DNA from: Chitinophaga sp. sic0106 | GTDB lineage: Bacteria; Bacteroidota; Bacteroidia; Chitinophagales; Chitinophagaceae | Length of the DNA stretch: 64,000 nt | Reading direction: 5' to 3' | NCBI RefSeq assembly: GCF_019219075.1 | Contig: NZ_JAHUWJ010000018.1 | Coordinates: 62,001-126,000, forward strand | Shown: positions 1-8,456 of the stretch, piece by piece | How the letters are laid out: every line of letters begins with the position of its first letter | Position numbering within the stretch: the stretch's first letter is position 1 | Position numbers and translations under genes: made by a program | Notes under the pieces: generated by a model | Told to the model about the DNA's origin: nothing | The model's database searches: none | Seen by the model: only the letters and a program-made list of their open reading frames with translations

Positions 1-2
1 TG

Positions 3-209
3 CTGCTCGCTGTGGAAAAAGAACGCCAGGTGGAACTGTTTGCAGAATGGGGCCATCGCTGGTTCGATCTCAAACGTACCAAAAGGTCTGATGCTGTGCT
101 CGGACCATTGAAAGGCGCTAACTGGCAGGCTACAGATACCCTGTATCCGATACCGTCTGACGCCATGAGAACAAATATTAACCTGACCCAGAATCCAGGG
201 TATAACTAG
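3..209 (+). CDS. SusD/RagB family outer-membrane lipoprotein, C-terminal fragment
   Basis: This is the 3' end of a gene whose start lies outside the window; the frame is open from base 3. The visible 68 residues carry the SusD/RagB C-terminal signature: an E-R-x-x-E-L-F-x-E-x-x-R-W-F-D-L-K-R run, followed later by YPIPSDAMRTN and a final N-x-x-L-T-Q-N-P-G-Y-N ending typical of the family. SusD proteins are surface lipoproteins that cap a SusC TonB-dependent transporter and bind glycans or peptides. The partner SusC is presumably upstream. The next gene starts only 9 bases after the stop, so they are probably cotranscribed. Confidence 0.9.
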   Translation: MLAVEKERQVELFAEWGHRWFDLKRTKRSDAVLGPLKGANWQATDTLYPIPSDAMRTNINLTQNPGYN

Positions 210-218
210 GCCGGCTAT

Positions 219-2018
219 ATGAAAAAATTAATCGTACTGCTATTAGTGATGACGGCTGTCATCACTAATAGCTTCGGACAGCAGTCCGTTACAATATCAC
301 CGATCCACCCGGAAAGAGGGCAGCGGGTGACTGTTACTTTCGACCCGACAGTAGCGGGGAATGGTATCCCTGCTGACGCTAAGGCAGTAACGCTGGTGTT
401 TTCCTACTCTAATTTTTACAATCTCCCCTGGAGAATAAAAATGGAAAAAGCAGGGAGCAAGTGGACTACTTCCTTTGTGCTGGCTGATTACACGGTATTT
501 GCTACTTTCTACCTCGAAAGTGGGGAGCAGGTAAATAAACCAGCTAAGGATCAGCATTATGAAGTAGCTGTTTACAAAAATAAAGTGCCGGTAGAAGATG
601 TATTCCTTTATAAAGGTTACAGCATGAGCGCGCAAATGGGTAAGTCGCCATTGCTCGCAGGCCGTCAGCACGACTTATATCAGCAGGAACTGGCAATGTA
701 TCCCAATAACTACGAAGCCAAACTGCGTCTGCTTGCCAGCGAAATAGATGCTGCTGCTACTCCGCAGCAAAAGGCTGCACTTCGCGCAAAGGCACAACAG
801 GTAATTGCGGACCGCTTTAACAGTGATCCCGGTAATAGTGGTAACCTGAATAAGGTGACCATGGGGTATTTGATTATTGGTGAAAAAAGTCGCCTCGACT
901 CCATCCGGAAAGTGGTGATGGAACGTTATCCGGAATCTGCACCAGGCCGGGATCTCAATACCGCGGCTGTTGCCAGGGGGAAAGATACTACCGCACAGAT
1001 CGCGTATTTTGAAAAGGAGCTGGGGAAAGAAACGGCGGAAAATAAGGGGTCATTTACAGAAATGCATGATCAGTTGTTCCGTTATTATGCTGCGCGTAAA
1101 AATGCGCCTAAGGCATTATACCATGCACGTTTTCTGACATCTGAGAAGGAGAATCCTTATACAGTAACTGTTTGGGAAGAAATAGGTCGTACCCTGCAAC
1201 AGCAGCAGCTGGCGCCGGATACCGCCAATTATTATGTACAGCGCGCACTGGATAGTGTGCATCGTTATCCGGTGGGTGTGATCCGCTATTTTCCGGAAAC
1301 GGGTTATATCTATCCGTATGTGGATGACAGTACGCGGCAGTCGGCGTATGACAAGGCTGCTTGTCGCCTCCACGCGCTGCTGGGATTGATTGCATTGCAA
1401 CAACACCAGCCGGATGCAGCGGAGAAACATATGGCGCTGGCGGTACAGGAAATTGCCGACAAAGAAACGCTGGACGATGCCGCGGTTTATTATCAGCAAA
1501 CAGGTAATAAAGCCCGGCTGGCTATGCTGGATCAGTTCCGGAAAAAGATATTACTGGAAAAAATTCTGAAGCAACAGGTTAGCAAACCGGCACCGGCACT
1601 TACTTCCTTTGTGGATATGCAAGGTAGGGCGGTATCGCCGGATGCATTGAAAGGAAAAATTATTGTAATTGATTTCTGGGCCACCTGGTGTATTCCGTGT
1701 ATGCAGGAAATGCCTTACCTGCAGCAGCTCTACGATCAACATAAAAACAATAAGGACGTTGTATTTATGATCACTAACAGCGGCGCCAAAAACACATTGG
1801 CAGATGCACAGGGCTGGAGTGGTCATAAAAAATATTCCTTCCCGGTATTTTATAATACCGACCCGGAAATAGGGGATAAGTTCAAATTTAATATCATCCC
1901 TGCATCTTACCTGATCGACAAAAAAGGAAATATCAGGTTTGTGAATATAGGTTTTGAAGGGCCTGAGGTGCTGGCAAAGCTACAAGGGCAACTGGATATC
2001 TTGCTACAGGAAAAATAG
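219..2018 (+). CDS. TlpA-like thiol-disulfide oxidoreductase, secreted
   Basis: A 599-residue protein with an N-terminal signal peptide (MKKLIVLLLVMTAVITNSFGQ) and a C-terminal thioredoxin fold from about residue 455. The active site is W-C-I-P-C with cysteines at 491 and 494, preceded by IDFWAT and followed by Q-E-M-P-Y-L, as in TlpA/ResA proteins. The roughly 430 residues between are helical and TPR-like by composition; I do not recognise a named domain there. Large TlpA-like proteins next to SusC/SusD genes are common in Bacteroidota and are thought to act on disulfides in the periplasm. It follows the SusD fragment by 9 bases and ends at a strong terminator. Oddity: a 15-bp perfect hairpin lies inside the signal-peptide codons (239-272). 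Confidence 0.85.
   Translation: MKKLIVLLLVMTAVITNSFGQQSVTISPIHPERGQRVTVTFDPTVAGNGIPADAKAVTLVFSYSNFYNLPWRIKMEKAGSKWTTSFVLADYTVFATFYLESGEQVNKPAKDQHYEVAVYKNKVPVEDVFLYKGYSMSAQMGKSPLLAGRQHDLYQQELAMYPNNYEAKLRLLASEIDAAATPQQKAALRAKAQQVIADRFNSDPGNSGNLNKVTMGYLIIGEKSRLDSIRKVVMERYPESAPGRDLNTAAVARGKDTTAQIAYFEKELGKETAENKGSFTEMHDQLFRYYAARKNAPKALYHARFLTSEKENPYTVTVWEEIGRTLQQQQLAPDTANYYVQRALDSVHRYPVGVIRYFPETGYIYPYVDDSTRQSAYDKAACRLHALLGLIALQQHQPDAAEKHMALAVQEIADKETLDDAAVYYQQTGNKARLAMLDQFRKKILLEKILKQQVSKPAPALTSFVDMQGRAVSPDALKGKIIVIDFWATWCIPCMQEMPYLQQLYDQHKNNKDVVFMITNSGAKNTLADAQGWSGHKKYSFPVFYNTDPEIGDKFKFNIIPASYLIDKKGNIRFVNIGFEGPEVLAKLQGQLDILLQEK
239..272 (+). repeat. 15-bp perfect hairpin inside signal-peptide codons
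   Basis: Arm 239-253 (GCTATTAGTGATGAC) pairs perfectly with 258-272 around the tetraloop GGCT. It starts 20 bases after the ATG of the TlpA-like gene and encodes part of the hydrophobic core of the signal peptide. Such a stem would form in the mRNA close to the ribosome-loading region. Confidence 0.8.
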
Positions 2019-2030
2019 ATGAATGCACTT

Positions 2031-2063
2031 CCCAATGACACCGCAGGTGTCATTGGGGTTTTC
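2031..2063. terminator. Bidirectional intrinsic terminator between convergent genes
   Basis: A 12-bp perfect stem (CCCAATGACACC at 2031-2042, complement at 2046-2057) with loop GCA is followed by a short T-rich tract. It separates the TlpA-like gene from the convergent DeoR gene. Most of this hairpin recurs near 59491-59514, so it also belongs to the repeat set of the window. Confidence 0.8.
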
Positions 2064-2066
2064 CTG

Positions 2067-2837
2067 TTATACTACGGTTACTTTCACGCCCATATCTTCC
2101 ATTCGTTTCACGAGGTGTTCCGCAATTGCGTTGTCCGTAATTACCTCGTCTATATCTTCCAGTCCGCATATACGTCCGAACCCTCTTTTTCCAAACTTGC
2201 TGGAATCTGCCAGCACTATGGTTTTCTGGGCGGTTGTCATCATCTTTTGATTGAGATGAGCTTCCATAATATTGGTGGTGGTAAGTCCAAATTCCAGATC
2301 TATACCATCTACCCCAAGAAATAATTTGCTGCAGGAAAAGTCGTCCAGGATTTTTTCCGCATAGGTGCCGGTAACGGAGGTGGAGCTGTTCCGCAGCTGT
2401 CCGCCGAGCTGAATAACTTCAATCTCCGGGCGCCGCAGTAGTTCCAGGGCTACGTTTAAAGCGCCTGTGATTACCATGAGGTTCCCTTTGGGCTGAATAT
2501 TTTTTGCCAGCGCCAGTACAGAAGTGCCGGAGGCAATGATGATGGCATCATTGGGTGCTATAAGGGCGGCGCCTGCCTGTCCTATTCTGGTTTTTTCTTC
2601 CCGGCGGATATTCTCCTTTTCGTTCACCGGTTTATCTATTGTATAAGGGTTTTGTACGGTAGCGCCACCGTGGGAGCGGAACAGGAGTGATTTATCTTCC
2701 AGCAGCTTCAGGTCTTTTCGTATAGTCACGCCCGATACATCCAGTTCCTTACATAGCTCTAATACATTAACATAGCCCTTCTCGTGTAGTTTACCAAGAA
2801 TAAACTTATGACGTTCAGCAATATTGATCATAGACAT
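2067..2837 (-). CDS. DeoR/GlpR family transcriptional regulator
   Basis: The 256-residue length and layout are typical of DeoR-type sugar regulators. The N-terminal winged helix-turn-helix carries the family signature (V-S-G-V-T-I-R-K-D-L-K-x-L-E, then L-x-R-S-H-G-G-A) in the first 60 residues. The remainder matches the DeoR sensor domain, related to ribose-5-phosphate isomerase folds, with D-A-I-I-I-A-S-G-T-S and the late motifs V-L-A-D-S-S-K-F-G and V-I-T-D. The sensor domain usually binds a phosphorylated sugar. It is divergent from the SusC/SusD pair starting at 3304, with a 466-base AT-rich intergenic region between them, so regulation of that pair is plausible but not shown. Confidence 0.9.
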   Translation of the reverse strand: MSMINIAERHKFILGKLHEKGYVNVLELCKELDVSGVTIRKDLKLLEDKSLLFRSHGGATVQNPYTIDKPVNEKENIRREEKTRIGQAGAALIAPNDAIIIASGTSVLALAKNIQPKGNLMVITGALNVALELLRRPEIEVIQLGGQLRNSSTSVTGTYAEKILDDFSCSKLFLGVDGIDLEFGLTTTNIMEAHLNQKMMTTAQKTIVLADSSKFGKRGFGRICGLEDIDEVITDNAIAEHLVKRMEDMGVKVTVV

Positions 2838-3303
2838 ATCATATAAAATTACGTATTAAAGTGTTCCCCTGATATTATTTATGAGCTCGTTTACAATCTC
2901 TTATAATCTAATTTCAAGTTATTACATATAGTTCCTTTTAGGAAGAAAATTACCCCATTATTTGAGTAATTTTTTATTATTTATGAAAGTATTTGAAAGA
3001 AGTTACAACTGTAGTTATATAAATGTTAATATATTAATTTATAATAATCAAATAGATATAAAATTTTGCTCATTGATTTTTCACTCATCCTGCTTTTTTT
3101 ACTTTTTTTCATTTTATTTTATATTTTGCTTTCAAATTGTTTCTTTTTAGTTTCATATTTTGAAAGCAAGGTGAAAATGAAATAAAATATAAGTTATCAC
3201 AACTAAGCCAGGTTCCCGAAGGAGTCAATAATCACCAATTATTCTTATCAGGCTAGGCAGTTAAGCAGTTTATTATCAACCAATTAATAAAAAAAATACA
3301 CGT
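2838..3303. other. Divergent regulatory region, deoR / susC
   Basis: AT-rich non-coding DNA between divergent genes. Apart from the inverted repeat at 3126-3169 I see no coding sequence or terminator. The short open frame at 2962-3150 is low complexity and lacks coding character. Confidence 0.6.
3126..3169. promoter_or_regulatory. Inverted repeat, possible operator or 5' UTR stem
   Basis: TTGCTTTCAAA (3126-3136) is repeated inverted as TTTGAAAGCAA (3159-3169) with a 22-base spacer, about 135 bases upstream of the SusC start. Two perfect 11-bp half-sites facing a divergent DeoR regulator suggest an operator. A stem-loop in the susC leader is the alternative. Confidence 0.45.
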
Positions 3304-6300
3304 ATGAAATTGTTCTCGCGATTCCACGGGATTCAACCAGCATTATTCCTGCTGTGCTGCATCTGGATGCTGTGCGCTATCCCTATGCAAATACAGGCAC
3401 AGGACCGGCCAGTTTCCGGAAAAACCACTGCTGTCAACGGTACACCACTGATCGGCGTTAATATTCAGATTGCCGGTACCAGTCAGGGAACGGTTTCGGA
3501 TATAAACGGGGCTTACAAACTCAATGTCCCCGCAGGCGCTACCCTGAAATTTTCTTTTATCGGTTATTTGTCGAAAGATGTGAAAGTCGCAGGGAACACT
3601 GTGAACGTAACATTAGAAGAAGATGTTCAGAAACTCAACGACGTTGTGGTTGTCGGTTACGGTACACAGAAAAAAGCAACGCTCACCGGCGCCATCACCA
3701 CGGTAAAAATGAGTGATAAAGCGGGTCAGCCTATCACTAACGTGAGTAACGCGCTGCACGGTGTGCCAGGCGTATTTGCTACCCAGTCTAACAGTCAACC
3801 AGGCGTGGACCGCAGTACCATCCGCATCCGCGGTGTAGGAACACTCAGTAACAATGATCCGCTTGTATTGGTAGATGGTATCGAATACTCCATGGATGAG
3901 CTGAATCCAAATGATATAGAAACCATAACGGTATTAAAAGATGCTGCCGCCTCCATCTATGGGTCACGCGCCGCAAACGGTGTCATCATCGTTACCACCA
4001 AAAAAGGAAGAGGAACAGCGCATGTAAACTACAGTTATTACTATGGTAAGCAGAAAGCTACCTATCTTCCGGACGCTATCAACGATCCCATTGCATACAT
4101 GAAACTGAAAAACCAGGCCCTCCTCAATGAAGGCAAGGCCCAGGAATACAGTGATGCTGATATCGCAGAATACCAGGAAGGTATGAAAACAGATCCTTTC
4201 ACCTATCCTGCAAACGATTGGTATAAAATCGCCCTCAAAAATGGTGTGATCCAAAAACATGATGTGAGTGTGGCCGGCAGTGGCGATAAATACCAGTATC
4301 GCTTATCGCTCGGCTATCTCGACAGAGACGGTATCCTCTTCGGACCCGGTAACCATGAAAAGAAATATTCAGTTGGCCTCAACGCCTCCATGGATGTGAC
4401 CAAACGCCTGCGCACCGGTATCACCTTAGATGGTTACTACAGAAATTATACGCAACCTTTCTACACTGATTCCTGGACTTACCTGGCCCGCACCCTGCCT
4501 ATCCTCACAGATACGCTCGCAGATGGCCGATATGGTAACTCCTGGTTGAGAACTGCCGGCCGCAATAACTGGGAAAACCCACGTATGCTCGCCTATAATG
4601 GCTTGCAAACAAAAGTAGTACAGCGCTTCCTTACCACCGTTTTTGCAGAATACAAACTGCCTTTTGATATCACCTATAATATCAAATTTGGTGTGGATAA
4701 ATATGATGGATTGCTCAGTGGCTTTACCCCACGAATGCAAACATTTGATCCTAAAACAGGAAAAGCTACCAACTGGAATAGTCCTGCTACAGCACCCAGA
4801 GCTGCTAAAACAGATTACAATAACCTGAACATTCACTTCTATAATACGCTGGACTGGAAAAAAACAATCGCCAAACATAACATCTCTGCCATGGTGGGCG
4901 CCAGCTACGATAACCTGGATAGTGACACCTGGGCTACCAGCATGTACGGCTACCTCGATGGTACCCTCGACGCCTTCAATGCCGGTACCACCTGGAATGC
5001 GACCAGCGGTAACATGACCCGCGATGTACTGGAATCGTATTTCGGTCGCGCTAACTATGACTACGATGGTAAGTATTACCTGGAAGCTACGTTCCGCTAC
5101 GACGGCTCCAGCCGCCTCGGTAAGCAGAGCCGCTGGGCTTTCTTCCCTTCCGTGTCCGCAGCATGGCGTATTGATAAGGAATCATTCTTCCAATCTGAAT
5201 TTATCACTTTCCTGAAGCTCCGTGCATCTGCCGGTAAAATGGGGAACCAGGCGGTGGAGCTGTATAGTACCCAGCCGTCTGTAATCCTGGGTGAAGACTA
5301 TAGCTTTGGCGGTACCCTCAATTCCGGTGCAGCCAAAACAGCGGATGCAGATTCTTCCCTCAGGTGGGAAATCATGAACACTTACAACGTTGGTGCAGAC
5401 ATCAACGTCTGGAAAAATCGTATAGGCCTCACCGTTGATGCTTATCAGAAAGTAACCAACGGTATCCTCCGCCCGGTAAACATTCCGGCACAAGTAGGTA
5501 ACCTGGCCGGGCCTAAGCAAAACGTGGGCTCCGTGAAAAACATCGGTATGGAAGCTACCCTTCAATACAATGATAAGTTCGGTGATCTCGATGTGAATGT
5601 ATTCGGAAACATCGGATTTAATAAAAATGAAGTTACCGATCTGAATGGTGAAATTATTTATGGTAGCGGTACTATCACCCGTGAAGGCTATCCGATCGAT
5701 GCCTACTATCTGCTGCAGGCCGAAGGAATCTTCCAGACACAGGATGAGGTGAACCATAGCGCCAAACAATCTGCCAACACCAAACCTGGTTACATCAAAT
5801 TTAAGGATGTGAATAAAGACGGTATTATTAACGGCGACGACCGCGTAATTGTGAACAGCTCCTCCTCCGTACCAACCACCACATTTGGATTTGGATTTAA
5901 CCTCGGCTATAAAGGATTCTCTTTAACCTCCTCCTTCCAGGGAATTGGTGGAGTGAAGGCCTTACCCACAGCTAATCTGGCGTATCCTTTCAATAATGGC
6001 GCCAATGCTACCTGGGAATGGACAAGAGATGCATGGACGCCTGAAAATCCAAATGCACGCCTGCCAATCGTAACTACCAGCACAGGAAGTATTGATAATT
6101 TCCAACGCTCCACTTTCTGGTTAAGAAACAATTCCTACCTCCGGTTAAAAAGCATTCAATTGGGATATTCCCTGCCACAAAACCTGTTGTCTAAAGTGAA
6201 AATTCAGAAAGTTCAGCTCTTCATCAATGCGGAAAACCTGCTAACCTTCTCCAGGTATAAGGATTTTGATCCGGAGTCAGTGTTCAATCAAACGGATCTC

Positions 6301-6354
6301 TACACCTATCCCATGCTGAAAACCTTTAATGGTGGCATTAACGTTACCTTCTAA
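3304..6354 (+). CDS. SusC/RagA family TonB-dependent outer-membrane transporter
   Basis: At 1016 residues this is a normal-length SusC protein. It has a signal peptide ending around I-Q-A-Q (residues 1-33), an N-terminal carboxypeptidase-like CarboxypepD_reg domain (about 35-115, with V-S-D-I-N-G-A-Y and F-S-F-I-G-Y), a TonB-box-like V-V-V-V-G-Y-G-T-Q-K-K segment near 115, and the plug motifs S-N-A-L-H-G-V-P-G-V and V-L-K-D-A-A-A-S-I-Y-G-S-R-A-A-N-G-V-I. The rest is the 22-strand barrel ending in F-N-G-G-I-N-V-T-F. It imports a ligand captured by the SusD encoded immediately downstream. The ligand cannot be read from sequence, and no glycoside hydrolase lies beside the pair. Confidence 0.95.
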   Translation: MKLFSRFHGIQPALFLLCCIWMLCAIPMQIQAQDRPVSGKTTAVNGTPLIGVNIQIAGTSQGTVSDINGAYKLNVPAGATLKFSFIGYLSKDVKVAGNTVNVTLEEDVQKLNDVVVVGYGTQKKATLTGAITTVKMSDKAGQPITNVSNALHGVPGVFATQSNSQPGVDRSTIRIRGVGTLSNNDPLVLVDGIEYSMDELNPNDIETITVLKDAAASIYGSRAANGVIIVTTKKGRGTAHVNYSYYYGKQKATYLPDAINDPIAYMKLKNQALLNEGKAQEYSDADIAEYQEGMKTDPFTYPANDWYKIALKNGVIQKHDVSVAGSGDKYQYRLSLGYLDRDGILFGPGNHEKKYSVGLNASMDVTKRLRTGITLDGYYRNYTQPFYTDSWTYLARTLPILTDTLADGRYGNSWLRTAGRNNWENPRMLAYNGLQTKVVQRFLTTVFAEYKLPFDITYNIKFGVDKYDGLLSGFTPRMQTFDPKTGKATNWNSPATAPRAAKTDYNNLNIHFYNTLDWKKTIAKHNISAMVGASYDNLDSDTWATSMYGYLDGTLDAFNAGTTWNATSGNMTRDVLESYFGRANYDYDGKYYLEATFRYDGSSRLGKQSRWAFFPSVSAAWRIDKESFFQSEFITFLKLRASAGKMGNQAVELYSTQPSVILGEDYSFGGTLNSGAAKTADADSSLRWEIMNTYNVGADINVWKNRIGLTVDAYQKVTNGILRPVNIPAQVGNLAGPKQNVGSVKNIGMEATLQYNDKFGDLDVNVFGNIGFNKNEVTDLNGEIIYGSGTITREGYPIDAYYLLQAEGIFQTQDEVNHSAKQSANTKPGYIKFKDVNKDGIINGDDRVIVNSSSSVPTTTFGFGFNLGYKGFSLTSSFQGIGGVKALPTANLAYPFNNGANATWEWTRDAWTPENPNARLPIVTTSTGSIDNFQRSTFWLRNNSYLRLKSIQLGYSLPQNLLSKVKIQKVQLFINAENLLTFSRYKDFDPESVFNQTDLYTYPMLKTFNGGINVTF

Positions 6355-6374
6355 TCTTAAAAATGATGATTCAT

Positions 6375-7952
6375 ATGAAGAAGATATATGTTTTACTTAC
6401 CTGTGCAGGTTTCCTGGCTGCAGGTTGCAACAAAAGTCTGCTGGATACCACGCCGCATGACCGCTATACAGAAGAAACCTTCTGGCAAACACCGGAGGCT
6501 GCCAATGCCGGCCTCGTAGGCTGTTATTCTGTATTGCGTAATGCCGGCGTGTATGGCGGTAAAACTTCCAATAACGCTACTGCACTGTGGGAAGAAACAC
6601 TTACTCCTAACGCTTATAACCAAACAGATGCCCTGAGCTTTAACACCATTGCCAGAGGTACACAGATGTCCAGTACCGGCGGTATTGTTACCGGCCGCTA
6701 TTCTGATTGTTATAGTGGTATTGGTCGCTGTAACACCTTCCTTGCAAAGGTAGACGAGGTGACAGCACTCGATGATGCCACCCGCAGAAAGATGAAAGGA
6801 GAGGCTTATTTCCTGCGTGGCCTTTACTATTTTATGTTGCAAAATTATTATGGTGCCGTACCATTAATATTAGATCCACCGGATAAAACAGCCCAGGCAA
6901 AACTGCCCCGCACACCGCGTGAAGAAGTTGTGGCCCAGGTATTGGTAGACCTGGACAGTGCTGCTAATATTCTGCCGGTGAAATTTACCGGTGCTGACTT
7001 GGGTCGTGCTACAAAAGGCGCAGCCATGGCCCTGAAAGCCAGGGTGCTGCTGTATGAAGCGAGCCCGCTGCTTAATCCTGCCAATGATGTAGCTAAGTGG
7101 AAAGCAGCCGCAGATGCAGCCAAAGCCGTGATGAATCTGGCTGGTTCCGGCTATGGGATTTATAAGGATTATCGCGCTTTATTTTTGCAGGAAAATGAAA
7201 ATAATCTGGAAGTAATTTTCGATGTGCAATATGTATTTCCTAAACAAGGCAGTTCCTTTGACCTGATCTGCTCACAATACAATACCAACGCACCGCTGCT
7301 GGATCTTGCCAAAACCTACTATACCACCAAAGGTCTGCCAATCACCGATCCCGCTTCCGGTTATGATCCTGCTAACCCTTATAAGGATCGTGACCCGCGT
7401 TTAAACGCTACTTTCACTTATCCCGGCGACACCTACAAAGGGGCAGTGATCAACGCTACCCGTTTTGCGATCACTGGTTACGGTATGAAAAAATTCAGTT
7501 TATATGATAAGGAAGCTCCTCCAAAAGATAAATCTGACCTGAAAGACGGACAGTCTGATATCAATTTCATCGTGCTGCGATTTGCTGACATCCTCATGAT
7601 GTACGCCGAAGCACAGAATGAAGTAAGCGGCCCGGACGCTACCATCTTTGCGGCACTGAACAGGATACGCGACCGCGTAGGTATGCCGCATTTCAATGAA
7701 GCGGTAGATAAAAATGCACTCCGTGAAGAAATCCGTCATGAAAGACGTGTGGAATTCGCCGGAGAGGGATTGTACTACAGCGATATCCGCCGCTGGAAAA
7801 CTGCGGAAACAGTGATGAATGCTACCATTCAGAATTACGCTGGCAAAAACCTGGAAACCCGGACTTTTGATAAAAACCGGGACTACTGGTGGCCAATTCC
7901 ATTGGGCGAGCGTGATGTAAATCCAAATCTGGAACAGAATACAGGTTACTAG
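6375..7952 (+). CDS. RagB/SusD family nutrient-uptake lipoprotein
   Basis: I place the start at 6375, the third in-frame ATG, because it gives a clean lipoprotein signal (MKKIYVLLTCAGFLAAGC, lipobox L-A-A-G-C). An upstream ATG at 6363 would only add MMIH. The 525-residue product shows SusD features: the N-terminal D-T-T-P-H-D-R-Y-T-E-E-T-F-W segment, the TPR-like region with A-E-A-Y-F-L-R-G-x-Y-Y-F, and the C-terminal E-I-R-H-E-R-R-V-E-F-A-G-E-G-x-x-Y-x-D-I-R-R-W. It pairs with the SusC gene that ends 20 bases upstream and is followed by a terminator. Confidence 0.93.
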   Translation: MKKIYVLLTCAGFLAAGCNKSLLDTTPHDRYTEETFWQTPEAANAGLVGCYSVLRNAGVYGGKTSNNATALWEETLTPNAYNQTDALSFNTIARGTQMSSTGGIVTGRYSDCYSGIGRCNTFLAKVDEVTALDDATRRKMKGEAYFLRGLYYFMLQNYYGAVPLILDPPDKTAQAKLPRTPREEVVAQVLVDLDSAANILPVKFTGADLGRATKGAAMALKARVLLYEASPLLNPANDVAKWKAAADAAKAVMNLAGSGYGIYKDYRALFLQENENNLEVIFDVQYVFPKQGSSFDLICSQYNTNAPLLDLAKTYYTTKGLPITDPASGYDPANPYKDRDPRLNATFTYPGDTYKGAVINATRFAITGYGMKKFSLYDKEAPPKDKSDLKDGQSDINFIVLRFADILMMYAEAQNEVSGPDATIFAALNRIRDRVGMPHFNEAVDKNALREEIRHERRVEFAGEGLYYSDIRRWKTAETVMNATIQNYAGKNLETRTFDKNRDYWWPIPLGERDVNPNLEQNTGY

Positions 7953-7973
7953 GCGATAGATGGCAAACAACAA

Positions 7974-8010
7974 AAAGGGTATCCGGTAATCGGGTACCCT
8001 TTGTTTTTTT
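7974..8010 (+). terminator. Intrinsic terminator after susC/susD
   Basis: A 12-bp stem (AAAGGGTATCCG against CGGGTACCCTTT, one G-T pair) with loop GTAAT is followed by a G and seven T's. Confidence 0.85.
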
Positions 8011-8196
8011 AGCGTTACTGCAACATATCCGCAGTAAACTGCAATGAATCCATTTATTCGCTAATTTTAAGAAACCGCTATAATTTGTACTGATATAACC
8101 TACTGACCCATATTGACTGGTTGTTCCGAATTCTCCTGACATGGGCAAAAGTTCGTTTAAGTGATTACCGTGTTCCCTCATTTAAACTATAATAAA

Positions 8197-8403
8197 ATGA
8201 AAAAATCCATCCTTGTATTCGGTATTGCATTTACTGCATTATCATTGTTTGCGTCCTTGCCTACCAACGGCAGCGCTTGTCCGGATGATCATCACGGCCT
8301 CCGGGGTATCTGCCAGAAAAGAGTAGTCAACGGCGTGACTTACTACGTTTGTAATTCACCTGTAGATCCCACTCTTACAAACTGCACTTACTACGTAAAC
8401 TGA
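8197..8403 (+). CDS. Small secreted four-cysteine peptide, unknown function
   Basis: A 68-residue product starting at ATG 8197. An in-frame ATT/ATG extension back to 8161 would put a non-signal stretch before an obvious signal peptide, so I reject it. The precursor begins MKKSILVFGIAFTALSLFAS and the mature part holds four cysteines (S-A-C, G-I-C, Y-V-C, T-N-C) in about 45 residues, enough for two disulfides. The architecture resembles the NVEALA-type secreted peptides of Bacteroidota, which also sit near DUF4221 or beta-propeller lipoproteins, but the NVEALA string itself is absent. A terminator follows 15 bases after the stop and two lipoprotein genes lie downstream. Confidence 0.7.
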   Translation: MKKSILVFGIAFTALSLFASLPTNGSACPDDHHGLRGICQKRVVNGVTYYVCNSPVDPTLTNCTYYVN

Positions 8404-8417
8404 TGACTCATCAATTG

Positions 8418-8449
8418 CAGACAGGGTGTAACGCCCTGTCTGTTTTTTT
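8418..8449 (+). terminator. Intrinsic terminator between peptide gene and lipoprotein gene
   Basis: CAGACAGGG (8418-8426) pairs with CCCTGTCTG (8434-8442) over a 7-base loop and is followed by seven T's. The next start codon is only 8 bases beyond, so expression of the downstream gene must come from read-through or processing, which would make the peptide the dominant product. Confidence 0.85.
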
Positions 8450-8456
8450 CTGCCCT

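Noticed and set aside
2019..2324. Short plus-strand frames after the TlpA-like gene
   Set aside because: They run through the terminator and antisense to the DeoR gene.
2962..3150. 62-codon frame upstream of susC
   Set aside because: Phenylalanine/serine-rich low-complexity translation of T-rich DNA; lies in the regulatory region.
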